From Exiguobacterium sp. AM39-5BH (GTDB taxonomy: Bacteria; Bacillota; Bacilli; Exiguobacteriales; Exiguobacteriaceae), in contig NZ_QSGS01000002.1 in assembly GCF_003467445.1 (NCBI RefSeq), forward strand, positions 62,001 to 126,000: DNA of 64,000 nt, read 5' to 3'. The position numbers and the translations under genes are program-made. Shown here in pieces: positions 47,160 to 56,331 of this stretch. The notes under the pieces were generated by a model that was not told where the DNA came from, did no database searches, and worked only from the letters and a program-made list of their open reading frames with translations. The stretch's first letter is position 1. Each line of letters starts with the position of its first letter.

Positions 47160-49970
47160 TTATCTCTGATTTCCTAGCCCGGTCTTCTCTTTCTCGTCTA
47201 AAAACAGCTCAAGTTCAGCGAGTGCGGTCTCGAGCGGTCCGTCAATTCGATCGACGGACGGTAGACTATTGATGAACTGCTTGCCGTAACGCGTCGTCTC
47301 GACGCGACGGTCGAAGACGAAGATAGCGCCGTAGTCCTCTTTCGAACGGATCAGGCGACCGACCCCTTGCTTGAAGCGGATGACCGCTTGCGGAAGCGAT
47401 AGTTCAAAGAAAGACGATTTACCGGTCGCCTCGATCTTCTCGGACCGAGCCTGCATGACCGGCTGGTCGGGCGGCGCGAACGGAAGCCGGACGATGATGA
47501 GGCAGGTGAGTGCCTCGCCCGGAATATCGACCCCTTCCCAAAAACTTGCCGTTCCGAACAAAATCGACTGGTCGATCCGTTTGAACTGTTTCGTCAAGCG
47601 GCTTCGCGATCCGCCGCTGACCCCTTGGGCGAGGAGCGTGTACGCCTCATCCAATTGGTCTTTGACAGCCTCGTGCGTCAAACGCAACAGTTCGTTCGAC
47701 GTGAACAAGACGAGCATCCGTCCTTTCGTCACGTTGGCGATTTGGGCGATCGAGTCCGCGATCTGCTCGACGAACCGCGGCAACGGAACTTCGTTGATGA
47801 GCGGGATGTCGGACGGAACGAACAGTTTCGCTTGCTTCTTGAAATCAAACGGTGACGCCAGGACGACGCGGCGAACGTTTTCCCCATCGAGTCCAAGACG
47901 GCGTTCGATGAAGCCGAATCGTCCTGAGACGGTCATCGTCGCCGACGTCAAGATGGTCGGCCGTTTGGCGAACAGCCGCTCATGCAGGAGCGGTCCGATC
48001 TCGACCGGCTGGGTGTACACCGAGGTCAACTTGCGATTAGCCAGATTGAGCTCAACCCAACTGACGGCATCGTCGTCCCGCGTGAGCATCGTCTCGTAGA
48101 GGACGCTCTCTATATCGCGCACGTCGCCGATGAACGCTTTCAAATCACCGAGCACGGCCCGTTGTTTGAACGTCATATGCTCTTTATGCTCATCGAGGAG
48201 ACGGTGCAGTTGTCGCAATGTCGTCCGTAACGTGCGCAGACGGTCTTCGAGCCGTTTCGCCACTTCACGGATTGGTCGGAACGGTTCCCCTTCCCGCTCG
48301 AAGCGGACGGTTTGACGTTGCTCCCGTTTTTTCCCGAGTGACTGGAGCGCCGTGAGCAAATCGTTCAGCTCATCGTCGACGCGGGCGAGTGCTTGATCGG
48401 TCGCTTTGCTGAACGCCTCGGCTTCTTCCGAGACGGACGTCAAATCGGCGAGCCCGAGCACGCGCGAATGAAACTTGCCGTCGGCACCGTAGCCGAACCA
48501 TTTAAACAAGCGGTCAAATTGAATCGCGTCAAACGTGACTCCGAAGTGATGCGACGCGACTTCCTCGACTTGATGCGCCTCGTCCAAGACGAGTGGCGTA
48601 TCGGTCGGGAGAATCCCAGCCTGGTGTTGCAAATCAGAGAACAACAAAGCATGGTTCGTCACGATGATATCGGCCTCTTTCGAGCGCAAGACGGCCCGGG
48701 TGAAGAAGTCACGGCTATACCAAGGGTCGAAGCGACCGAAGTCAGAGGCTGCATCGGCCTGGATCAGCCGTTTGAACGAGGCCGGCCCTTGTGACGCCGC
48801 ACCGGGCAATGACAACTCTTCCAAGTCCCCCGTCTCGGTCTCGGTCAACCAGACGAGGACCATTGCCTTGCACATCGCCGGGAGCAAGCCTTCGTTCGCC
48901 TCCTCGAGAACCATCTCGAACTTGCGGAGGTCGATGTAATTGCGTCTCCCTTTCAACAGCGTGAATTCGACTTCCGGGAAAATCGCTTTTAAAATCGGCA
49001 AATCTCGAGTCAACAGCTGTTCCTGCAATTGAATCGTATGTGTGCTGACGACGACCGGTCGTTTCGTCTCAAGCGCATGGTGTGCACTCGGAATCAAATA
49101 CGCCAACGTTTTTCCGGTCCCTGTCCCCGCCTCGATCAATAGTGTCGCTTCGTCATCGAGCGCTTTATAGACGTGGCGCATCATCTCGAACTGGCTTTGA
49201 CGCGGCTCGAATTGTCCGAACAGTGCCGGGAGCGTCTCTTCAATCGTTCGGTGCAGGAACGGGTCGAACGGCTCGCGTTCGACGGCGGGCTCGAACGTGT
49301 CGACGAGACGTCTCAGTGCGATTTTCCGATGAATATCGTACGTCGTCTCGTCGTCGGCCCGAATCCCGACTTGCATGATTAACTCATCGAGTAGCGGCTC
49401 GACGTTGCTCGTCCACGATTCGGACAATCGCCGCAATTGTTTCAGTGTGACGAGCGGCAACGCGCGTAACCGCTCGACCAAACGAACGAACAGTTCAGCC
49501 GTCGCCTCGGCGTCGCTGCGCGCGCGGTGCGCGTCGGTATGGACGAGGTTGAACGTCTCGGCGAGCGATTCGAGCGCGTGGCTCTCGAGCGTCGGGTATA
49601 AAATCCGCGCCAGTTCGACCGTGTCGATGGCCCGGCCCTGGAACGGGATATATCCGGCTAACTCTAGGCTTTCATTCAAAAAATTCAAATCGAACGATAC
49701 GTTGTGGGCAACGAAAATCCGTCCGTCCAGCATCTTCCATATATCTGGGATCACTTCCTCAAACGTCGGGGCTTCCGCCACGTCTTGATTTGTGATCGTC
49801 GTCAACTGCGTGATAAAAGGCGGGATCGGGCGACTCGGGCGAATCAAGGTACTGTAGCGCTCAATCACTTCACTTCCTTGAACGACCACCGCCGCAAATT
49901 CAATCAGTTCGTCGCCGGATTTGACGGAATGACCAGTCGTCTCCAAATCCACTATCACATAGGTGTCCAT
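47160..49970 (-). CDS. dinG: DinG family exonuclease/helicase-like protein with N-terminal DEDDh domain
   Basis: About 936 residues. Residues 1-170 are an epsilon-like DEDDh 3'-5' exonuclease: VIVDLETTGHS, VAHNVSFDLNFLNE and HTDAHRARSDAEATAEL. The rest is an XPD/DinG-like SF2 fold: EAGTGTGKTLAYLIPSAHHA (Walker A), VLDEAHQVEE (DEAH) and the late IRFKQGVGRLIRSKEDYG arginine finger region. Firmicutes DinG lacks the Fe-S cluster of E. coli DinG, and no four-cysteine cluster is visible. The start at 49970 has better ribosome-binding spacing than 49979. Confidence 0.93.
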   Translation of the reverse strand: MDTYVIVDLETTGHSVKSGDELIEFAAVVVQGSEVIERYSTLIRPSRPIPPFITQLTTITNQDVAEAPTFEEVIPDIWKMLDGRIFVAHNVSFDLNFLNESLELAGYIPFQGRAIDTVELARILYPTLESHALESLAETFNLVHTDAHRARSDAEATAELFVRLVERLRALPLVTLKQLRRLSESWTSNVEPLLDELIMQVGIRADDETTYDIHRKIALRRLVDTFEPAVEREPFDPFLHRTIEETLPALFGQFEPRQSQFEMMRHVYKALDDEATLLIEAGTGTGKTLAYLIPSAHHALETKRPVVVSTHTIQLQEQLLTRDLPILKAIFPEVEFTLLKGRRNYIDLRKFEMVLEEANEGLLPAMCKAMVLVWLTETETGDLEELSLPGAASQGPASFKRLIQADAASDFGRFDPWYSRDFFTRAVLRSKEADIIVTNHALLFSDLQHQAGILPTDTPLVLDEAHQVEEVASHHFGVTFDAIQFDRLFKWFGYGADGKFHSRVLGLADLTSVSEEAEAFSKATDQALARVDDELNDLLTALQSLGKKREQRQTVRFEREGEPFRPIREVAKRLEDRLRTLRTTLRQLHRLLDEHKEHMTFKQRAVLGDLKAFIGDVRDIESVLYETMLTRDDDAVSWVELNLANRKLTSVYTQPVEIGPLLHERLFAKRPTILTSATMTVSGRFGFIERRLGLDGENVRRVVLASPFDFKKQAKLFVPSDIPLINEVPLPRFVEQIADSIAQIANVTKGRMLVLFTSNELLRLTHEAVKDQLDEAYTLLAQGVSGGSRSRLTKQFKRIDQSILFGTASFWEGVDIPGEALTCLIIVRLPFAPPDQPVMQARSEKIEATGKSSFFELSLPQAVIRFKQGVGRLIRSKEDYGAIFVFDRRVETTRYGKQFINSLPSVDRIDGPLETALAELELFLDEKEKTGLGNQR

Positions 49971-50037
49971 AACATCCATCCCATCTTCGGCACGCTCGTG
50001 CTTTCTGTCTGTCTCATCTTACCATAGAACGATACAC

Positions 50038-50072
50038 GAAAAAACGGGGATGCCTTTCGCGGACATCCCCGT
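50038..50072 (-). terminator. panBCD terminator
   Basis: AACGGGGATG and CATCCCCGTT pair around an 11-base loop, then TTTTTT on the minus strand, just after the panD stop. Confidence 0.82.
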
Positions 50073-50077
50073 TCGTC

Positions 50078-50461
50078 TTATAAAATCGTATGGGCAATCT
50101 CTTCGTATAGAAGTTGATCAATCTCGTTTCGCTCGTTCAACACGGCGACTTTCGGACGATGTTGTTTCGCTTCCTCGGCCGTCATTTGACCGTACGCCAT
50201 GATGATGACGACGTCCCCGACTTGGAAGTGACGGGCCGCAGCCCCGTTCAAACAGACGACGCCTGAACCCCGTTCGCCTTTGATGACGTACGTCTCGATA
50301 CGAGCCCCGTTATGGTTGTTCGTGATATGGACATGCTCGTTCTCCATGATCCCGACAGCATCCATTAAATCTTCATCGATCGTGATCGAACCGACGTAAT
50401 GCAAGTTCGCCTCGGTGACGGTCGCCTTGTGTAATTTTGCGTGCATAAATGTTCGAATCAT
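50078..50461 (-). CDS. panD: Aspartate 1-decarboxylase PanD
   Basis: A 127-residue pyruvoyl enzyme that makes beta-alanine for pantothenate. The proenzyme cleaves itself between Gly24 and Ser25 ([13 protein letters not shown]), and Ser25 becomes the pyruvoyl group. Other conserved parts are [22 protein letters not shown] and [17 protein letters not shown] 50461 puts the cleavage site at the family position; the frame is open to 50482. It overlaps the panC stop only by a few bases upstream of the ATG. Confidence 0.95.
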   Translation of the reverse strand: MIRTFMHAKLHKATVTEANLHYVGSITIDEDLMDAVGIMENEHVHITNNHNGARIETYVIKGERGSGVVCLNGAAARHFQVGDVVIIMAYGQMTAEEAKQHRPKVAVLNERNEIDQLLYEEIAHTIL

Positions 50462-50466
50462 TGGAT

Positions 50467-51297
50467 TCATCCTCTCTTCCAAATCACATTATCAATCAAG
50501 CGGGCCCGTTCGAACTGCACCGCTACAGCAATCAATAGTTCGGTTGACGCCGACGTCACCTCAGTCAACGTCGGATAGTCTTTGATTTCGACATAGTCGA
50601 TCGTACTGTTCGGAATGTTTTTCAAGCGGTCCTTGAGCCGTGCCATCACGTCTCGAATCGTCTCGCCTTGCGCGAGGGCATCTCGCGCCTCGACCAAAGC
50701 ACGGTTGATATCACTCGCATCCGCTTTCTCCGTCTCCGACAGATAGACGTTACGGGACGATTTGGCGAGACCCGAGTCTTCACGAATGATGGGACAGCGC
50801 CGAATCTCGACCGGGACGAAGTAGTCGCGTACGTAGCCTTCGATCAAGGCGACTTGTTGCGCGTCCTTCAACCCGAAATAGGCGTGGGTCGGACGGACGA
50901 GATTGAACAGTTTCGAGACGACGGTCAAGACGCCATCGAAATGACCAGGGCGACTGGCCCCGCATAAGACGTCTGCGCCGGTGCGTACCGTCACTCGTGC
51001 CATGTCGAACGGATACATCGTCTCCGTGTTCGGATAGAACAAGACGTCGACACCCGCCTCGCGGGCGAGCTCCTCGTCCCGCTCGAAATCACGCGGATAG
51101 CGATCGAGGTCTTCGTTCGGACCGAACTGGGTCGGATTGACGAAGATGCTCATGACGACGAGGTCGTTTTCTGACTTGGCCGCCTCGACGAGACTGAGGT
51201 GCCCTTCGTGCAAATAGCCCATCGTCGGGACGAAACCGATCGTCCCGACACCTGTCAATGCTTCTTGTAACGAACGTGGAGTCGTGACAATCTTCAT
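50467..51297 (-). CDS. panC: Pantothenate synthetase PanC
   Basis: A 276-residue class I-synthetase-like enzyme that joins pantoate and beta-alanine with ATP. The HIGH-like motif is [14 protein letters not shown]. Other family motifs are [35 protein letters not shown] and [16 protein letters not shown] (KMSKS-like). It overlaps the panB stop by 4 bases and is followed by panD, so the order panBCD is conserved. Confidence 0.95.
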   Translation of the reverse strand: MKIVTTPRSLQEALTGVGTIGFVPTMGYLHEGHLSLVEAAKSENDLVVMSIFVNPTQFGPNEDLDRYPRDFERDEELAREAGVDVLFYPNTETMYPFDMARVTVRTGADVLCGASRPGHFDGVLTVVSKLFNLVRPTHAYFGLKDAQQVALIEGYVRDYFVPVEIRRCPIIREDSGLAKSSRNVYLSETEKADASDINRALVEARDALAQGETIRDVMARLKDRLKNIPNSTIDYVEIKDYPTLTEVTSASTELLIAVAVQFERARLIDNVIWKRG

Positions 51298-52129
51298 GCT
51301 TTGCCCCCGTAGAGCGTGTCGAGCAATGACTCGTCCATCGTGAACGTGTGACGTTCAAGCGGGAACGAGCCGTCTTTCGTCGCATCGACGTAATTGCGGA
51401 TCGCCGTCGTCGCCACCTCGTTCACATCGGCGTACGCCTCGACGAACTTCGGAAGGCGATCGACGCCATATTTCAAGATATCGTGATAGACGAGCACTTG
51501 GCCATCCACATCGGCACCCGCCCCGATTCCGATGACCGGGATATGGAGCGCCTCGGCAATCTTTTTGGCCATTGATGTGGCACACACTCGAGGACGAGCA
51601 TCTTGGCACCGACCCGCTCCGCCTCGAGGCTATCGGCAATCAACTGTTCCGCATCTTCGAGCGATTTGCCTTGCACTTTATACCCTTCGAGCACACCGAC
51701 CGATTGCGGCGTAAGGCCAAGGTGAGCGACACACGGCATGCCGACTTTCGTCAGGCGCTCGATCGTTTCGAGCACCTCACCCGCCCCTTCGAGCTTGATC
51801 GCATCGGCCTGTCCGTCTTGGAACAGTGTCGCGGCCGCTTGGAGCGTGCGGTCGAAATCACCATGATATGTCGCAAAAGGCATATCGACGACGACGAACG
51901 TGTCACGTGCCCCGCGGCGCACGGCTTTTGCATGATGGACCATGTCCGAAATCGTCACAGGGATCGTCGAATCGTAGCCGAGCACGACCATTCCAAGCGA
52001 ATCGCCGACCAAGATGATGTCGACGCCTGCCGACTCGGCCAATTTCGCGGACGGATAATCGTAGGCGGTCAACATGACCAACTTTTCTTCCTGCTTCATC
52101 TTTTTTAATAAAGAAGTCATCGTGTGCAT
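51294..52129 (-). CDS. panB: Ketopantoate hydroxymethyltransferase PanB, frameshifted
   Basis: A (beta-alpha)8-barrel that transfers a hydroxymethyl group from methylenetetrahydrofolate to ketoisovalerate. The first frame (51473-52129) has [47 protein letters not shown] and [13 protein letters not shown]. At VLECVP (51578-51579) it shifts. Adding one base gives [13 protein letters not shown], and the second frame (51294-51587) supplies [20 protein letters not shown] to the end. The repaired protein is 278 residues, normal for the family. The start has AGGAGGAGAAT upstream and a structured leader. Confidence 0.94.
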
Positions 52130-52317
52130 ATAATTCTCCTCCTAAATATGGAGACAGGTTACAAAAAACGCCTTCCTACACGAATGGTAAGAAGGCGCAC
52201 GAAAGCGATCTCAAGTAGTTGAGTGTCCCTTCTGTCCCTGTCAAAATGATCAAGGCAGACAAAAACGTTATGACGGTCTGCAGTACTGGTACACTTCACG
52301 AGTGATAGCGCCCGGCA
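52130..52317 (-). promoter_or_regulatory. Structured panBCD leader with an intrinsic terminator (candidate attenuator or pan-motif RNA)
   Basis: The transcript from the promoter at 52323-52351 would have a leader of nearly 190 bases. It can fold a stem of GTGTACC with GGGACAC (52288-52294 with 52223-52229, one A-G mismatch) that encloses a hairpin GCAGAC/GTCTGC (52276-52281 with 52255-52260), and a hairpin CTCAA/TTGAG. A strong terminator hairpin, CGCCTTC...GAAGGCG at 52169-52197 followed by TTTTTT, ends about 20 bases before the panB ribosome-binding site. This is the layout of an attenuator. The pan motif is known upstream of panB in Bacillales; identity with it is unproven. Confidence 0.6.
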
Positions 52318-52322
52318 CATTC

Positions 52323-52351
52323 ATTATAGACCACGAATTCGTTTCCATCAA
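52323..52351 (-). promoter_or_regulatory. panBCD promoter
   Basis: TTGATG and a consensus TATAAT with a 17-base spacer on the minus strand. The -35 hexamer overlaps the birA stop codon. It places the start of transcription at about 52317. Confidence 0.75.
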
Positions 52352-53310
52352 TCATTCCAAACCGCGATTTCGGCAGAGTAAATCGGCTCGACCGTTCCTT
52401 CATGTTCGAGCAGGAGCGCTCCTTCCTCTGAAATGCCGCGCATTGTCCCGTTTCGCAACTTTCCAGACGCGGTCAACGTCACAGATTCGTTCAGATAGGC
52501 GGCGTGTTCAAGCCAATGGGCACGTACAGGGCCAAACCCTGACGCGAGGAACAAGTCATATTCGGCCTCGAGCTCGACGAGCAAGTGCGCGAGCAATTCG
52601 CTTCTCCGATACGTCTGGTTCGTCTCGAGTTTGATGGAGGTCGCCCGATGCGCGAGCTCCTCCGGGATGAATTCGCTATTCACGTTCATCCCAAAACCGA
52701 GAATGACGGCTTGAATCCGGTCCCCTTCTGTTTGCATCTCAGTTAAGATTCCTCCAATTTTTTTCCCGTTCAGCAACAAGTCGTTCGGCCATTTGATTTC
52801 CGTCGGAATCCCTTGTCGATTCAGGGCGCGGGCGAACGCGCTCGCTGCCATGAGCGTCAGCTTCGAGGCGTCGCGAATCGGCAACGCCGGACGCAAAATG
52901 ACGCTCGCCGCGATATTGACGTGGCTCGGATTATACCAGTTCCGGCCGAGTTGGCCTCGGCCCGCCGTCTGTTCCTCGCTGATGACGAGCGTGCCTTCAA
53001 GGACACCCTTTTGCGCCAATTCATGGGCGATGCGTTGGGTCGTATCGACTTGCTCATACGCATGGACGACTTGCCCGAAGCGACCGGCTCGGAACGAGAC
53101 GAATGCTGGTTCATCGAGCCGGTCCGTCTGCCCGGACAATTGATACCCTTTTCGAGGAATCGTCTCGATCGCATACCCGTCTTGTTTTAACGTCTCGATA
53201 TGTTTCCAAATGGCGGTACGTGAAATATTTAACTGACGGGCCAACTCTTGACCGCTCCAAACGGCCCCGTCCTGCAACAGGTTTAACACTTTTCCGCGTG
53301 TTGAAGCCAT
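52348..53310 (-). CDS. birA: Biotin operon repressor / biotin-protein ligase BirA
   Basis: A 320-residue bifunctional protein. Residues 1-60 are a winged helix-turn-helix (ARQLNISRTAIWKHIETLKQ) for biotin operon repression. The ligase domain shows GRGQLGRNWYNP (ATP/biotin loop), ILRPALPIRDA and IKWPNDLLLNGKKIGGIL. A small C-terminal SH3-like domain ends with MRGISEEGALLLEHEG. It attaches biotin to acetyl-CoA carboxylase and pyruvate carboxylase. It overlaps cca by 28 bases and is followed by the panBCD promoter. Confidence 0.94.
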   Translation of the reverse strand: MASTRGKVLNLLQDGAVWSGQELARQLNISRTAIWKHIETLKQDGYAIETIPRKGYQLSGQTDRLDEPAFVSFRAGRFGQVVHAYEQVDTTQRIAHELAQKGVLEGTLVISEEQTAGRGQLGRNWYNPSHVNIAASVILRPALPIRDASKLTLMAASAFARALNRQGIPTEIKWPNDLLLNGKKIGGILTEMQTEGDRIQAVILGFGMNVNSEFIPEELAHRATSIKLETNQTYRRSELLAHLLVELEAEYDLFLASGFGPVRAHWLEHAAYLNESVTLTASGKLRNGTMRGISEEGALLLEHEGTVEPIYSAEIAVWND

Positions 53311-54422
53311 CGTTCGGCCTCCTTTCGTAACGGTTCCGGCTCGTTGGCGAGTTTGCCTTCTAGCACGAGTTGTTCGATATGAGCGAGCATTTCCTTGATG
53401 CGTGGTCCTTTGGCCCCGAGCTGTAACGCAGCACGACCATCGAAACGGAGCTCCCGGCGCGATTGAATCGGCAACTGTCGTTTCAACTGCTCAGCTGTCT
53501 CGGGCCGACCCGACATGTCGAGATACGTCGCTAGCGTCTCCGTTTTTGTTTCGTAAATCGTGAATGGATCGAGATCGGTCATGAACAGGCGGGCGAGCAC
53601 GTTCGCCTCTCGCTTTAACATGTTCGAGCGTTTCCACGGCGTCAACCAGTCAGTCGTATCGGCATGATGGATAAACAGTGCCCAGCCGCCGACCGGATTG
53701 ACCGGCGTTCGCTTGTCGGCGATGACACGCTCCAACAGTTCGGCCGAGACGTTCGGCAAATACTGATGGATGCCGAGGTCTAGCATCGCCGCGAGCGCTT
53801 TTCGATACGCCGGACCGACCATCAGCTTCTCAAATTCGATGGCAATTCGCTCCATCGCGATGTCGCGGAGCTTGTGACCGAGTGCTCGTGAAGCTTGCCG
53901 CACATCTTCATCCAGCCGAAAATCGAGCTGGGCCATGAAGCGGAACGCCCGCATAATCCGGAGCGCGTCTTCGTTGAAACGTTCATATGGGCTGCCGACG
54001 GTGCGAATGACACGTGCCTCGAGATCCATACGGCCACCGAACAAGTCCACAACGTTTCCGTCATGGAATGCCATGGCGTTCATCGTGAAGTCGCGCCGTT
54101 TCATATCTTCCTCTAGCGAGACACCGAGCGACACATGGTCGGGCCGTCTCGAATCCGAGTACGTTCCCTCTGAGCGGAACGTCGTCACTTCGAACGGATG
54201 ATGGTCGAGAATGACGGTCACTGTGCCGTGGTCAATCCCGGTCGGCACCGATTTCGGGAACAAGCGCATCACTTCATCCGGGAAGAGCGACGTCGCGATG
54301 TCGATATCGTCAGGCAATGTGCCGAGCATATAGTCCCGTACGGCACCGCCGACGATATATGCTTCTCCGCCTTGGGCGTTAATCGTCTCAATAATCCGCT
54401 TGGCGTATTCCCATTCCGTCAT
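53283..54422 (-). CDS. cca: CCA-adding tRNA nucleotidyltransferase
   Basis: A class II nucleotidyltransferase of about 379 residues that builds or repairs the CCA end of tRNAs. The head domain has YIVGGAVRDYMLGTLPDDID and IATSLFPDEV (DxD catalytic pair), VTVILDHHPFEVTTFRSEG and KRRDFTMNAMAFHDG. Neck sequence RFNEDALRIMRAFRF follows. The ATG at 54422 overlaps the bshA stop and has AGGTGG at 7 bases; GTG 54428 is an alternative. Confidence 0.93.
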   Translation of the reverse strand: MTEWEYAKRIIETINAQGGEAYIVGGAVRDYMLGTLPDDIDIATSLFPDEVMRLFPKSVPTGIDHGTVTVILDHHPFEVTTFRSEGTYSDSRRPDHVSLGVSLEEDMKRRDFTMNAMAFHDGNVVDLFGGRMDLEARVIRTVGSPYERFNEDALRIMRAFRFMAQLDFRLDEDVRQASRALGHKLRDIAMERIAIEFEKLMVGPAYRKALAAMLDLGIHQYLPNVSAELLERVIADKRTPVNPVGGWALFIHHADTTDWLTPWKRSNMLKREANVLARLFMTDLDPFTIYETKTETLATYLDMSGRPETAEQLKRQLPIQSRRELRFDGRAALQLGAKGPRIKEMLAHIEQLVLEGKLANEPEPLRKEAERWLQHAEKC

Positions 54423-55540
54423 AGGCACACCACCTTTTCGTAGAGCGTCTCATACGCCGTGACGATGTCGGCCGAGGCGAACTGTTTGACCCGCTCGAGC
54501 CCGTTCGCACGGAAGCGTGCATGGAGCTCACGGTCGAGCAAAATCGTTTCGAGCGCTTTCGAAGCTGAGAGCGCGTCCCCACGTTTGACGACGAAACCTT
54601 CCGCGCCGTCGGTAATGACTTCTGGCAATCCGCCCGCATCGCTGACGACAGATGGCACGCCTGTGGCCATCGCCTCGAGTGCGACGAGTCCGAACGCCTC
54701 CTTATCCGACAACAGGACATGGACGTCGCTGATCGACAAGAGCGCCGCCACTTGTTCTTGCTTCCCGGCAAAGATGACTTGTTCTTCAAGTTCCATTTCG
54801 CTCACAAGACGACGCATCGCTCCCATGAGCGGCCCGTCACCGACGAGGAGCAGTTTCTTGTGCGGGACGTCCATCTGCCGGAACGCCTCGAGCACGAGGT
54901 CGATTCGTTTCACTTGGCGGAAGTTCGAGATATGGATAACGACCCGGTCCTCGTCCGACAAGCCATACCGCTCGCGAAGCAACGTATCGGCCTGCGGTTG
55001 ATAGACCGCCTCATCGATGAAGTTGTGGATGACGTCGATTGACAGGTCGGACCCGATCCGTTCGAGCGTCTCTTGTTTCAAGCTATCCGAGACGGCCGTG
55101 ATGGCGTTCGATTGGCGCAAACCGTATAAAATCGCGGGCTTCAATTCTTCATCTTCCCCGAGAACGGTGATGTCAGTCCCGTGAAGTGTTGACACAATCG
55201 GTGTCTTCGTACCGGCCATCTCGCGCCCAAGAGCCGCACAGACGGCGTGGGGCACCGCGTAATGGGCATGGATGACGTCGAGCCCGAACGCCTGGATGAC
55301 GCTCGCGATCTTCGAGGCGAGCGTCATGTCGTACGGTGGATAACGAAACACCGAATATTGATTGATTTCGACTTGATGAAACGTGATATTCGGGTGATAT
55401 GCGTTCAAGCGGAACGGCATACTCGATGTGATGAAATGGACGTCATGGCCACGGTCGGCGAGTTTCATCCCCAGCTCGGTGGCGAGAATGCCCGACCCCC
55501 CGACCGATGGGTAACAGAGGACTCCAATCCGTAGTCTCAT
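54419..55540 (-). CDS. bshA: N-acetylglucosaminyl-L-malate synthase BshA
   Basis: A 373-residue GT4 glycosyltransferase, first step of bacillithiol synthesis, joining GlcNAc from UDP-GlcNAc to L-malate. MRLRIGVLCYPSVGGSGILA is the start of the N-domain; VIHAHYAVPHAVCA and STLHGTDITVLGEDEE follow; SDKEAFGLVALEAMATGVPS has the nucleotide-sugar-binding E-x7-E motif. Bacillithiol is the low-molecular-weight thiol of Bacillales. It overlaps bshB1 by 4 bases. Confidence 0.93.
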   Translation of the reverse strand: MRLRIGVLCYPSVGGSGILATELGMKLADRGHDVHFITSSMPFRLNAYHPNITFHQVEINQYSVFRYPPYDMTLASKIASVIQAFGLDVIHAHYAVPHAVCAALGREMAGTKTPIVSTLHGTDITVLGEDEELKPAILYGLRQSNAITAVSDSLKQETLERIGSDLSIDVIHNFIDEAVYQPQADTLLRERYGLSDEDRVVIHISNFRQVKRIDLVLEAFRQMDVPHKKLLLVGDGPLMGAMRRLVSEMELEEQVIFAGKQEQVAALLSISDVHVLLSDKEAFGLVALEAMATGVPSVVSDAGGLPEVITDGAEGFVVKRGDALSASKALETILLDRELHARFRANGLERVKQFASADIVTAYETLYEKVVCL

Positions 55541-56220
55541 GAAAGCTCACCTGCTTTCTTGACCATATAGGGCCGGGTCGTCATCAGACCTTCCGCATAC
55601 TCGGTTCCGATCAAACTGCCGAAATGACGTTCCCGCGCCAACACACGCTCGAGATAGGCGTCCGTGAGCGGCGTAGCCACGCCGTCGACCGGTGTGAACT
55701 GACTCGCGTAAGCCCGTAAAGCGTTCAGTTTATGTTGGACTGTGTCCGTGATGTCGATACAGACGTCCGGTGTCGTGTTGGCGTTAATCATGTATTGATA
55801 GGCGCTCGACGGCCGGTAGGCAGGGACGTCAGGCATGAATTTTCGGATGCCGGCGTTAAAGAGCGCCTCTTCGACGAGTCGGGCGCAGGCACCGTGGTCG
55901 GGATGGCGGTCGATGCCGTATGGATACAGGACGTGTGTCGGACGCTCGGTCCGAATCAAGCGGACGATAGCTTCGATTTGCGTGGCCTCCCCGGTTAAGC
56001 CCCGGTCCGGGAAACCGAGATTGGTGCGGCGGATGCCGAGCACCCGATCGGCCGCTTCGGCTTCGTGGCCGCGCGTGACGACGTCTCCGTTCGAAGACAG
56101 CTCCGCTTTCGTCAAATCGACGTACAGGACGTCGACGCCAGCCTCGGTCCATTGGGCGGTCATGCCAGCGATTCCGATTTCAATATCGTCCGGATGGGCC
56201 CCGATTGCTACTATTTTCAT
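55537..56220 (-). CDS. bshB1: Bacillithiol deacetylase BshB1
   Basis: A zinc-dependent LmbE/PIG-L-type deacetylase of 227 residues, second step of bacillithiol synthesis. The zinc and catalytic motif is GAHPDDIEIGIAG at residues 7-19; the third zinc ligand is in GIDRHPDHGACARL, and YQYMINANTTPDVCIDIT lines the substrate site. It lies at the head of the bshB1-bshA-cca-birA transcription unit, with a promoter just upstream. Confidence 0.93.
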   Translation of the reverse strand: MKIVAIGAHPDDIEIGIAGMTAQWTEAGVDVLYVDLTKAELSSNGDVVTRGHEAEAADRVLGIRRTNLGFPDRGLTGEATQIEAIVRLIRTERPTHVLYPYGIDRHPDHGACARLVEEALFNAGIRKFMPDVPAYRPSSAYQYMINANTTPDVCIDITDTVQHKLNALRAYASQFTPVDGVATPLTDAYLERVLARERHFGSLIGTEYAEGLMTTRPYMVKKAGELS

Positions 56221-56241
56221 AAAATCACCTCTTCTGTGAAA

Positions 56242-56270
56242 AGTATATCGGACTCGTCGTGGAATGTCAT
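56242..56270 (-). promoter_or_regulatory. Candidate bshB1 promoter
   Basis: ATGACA and TATACT with a 17-base spacer on the minus strand, 22 bases before the ATG and behind the divergent YitT-family gene. Confidence 0.6.
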
Positions 56271-56331
56271 ATGAAGAGGGTAGTCAATCAAGAGGTTTTT
56301 CGAGTACGCTACAAGGTGGGAGGTGAACCAA

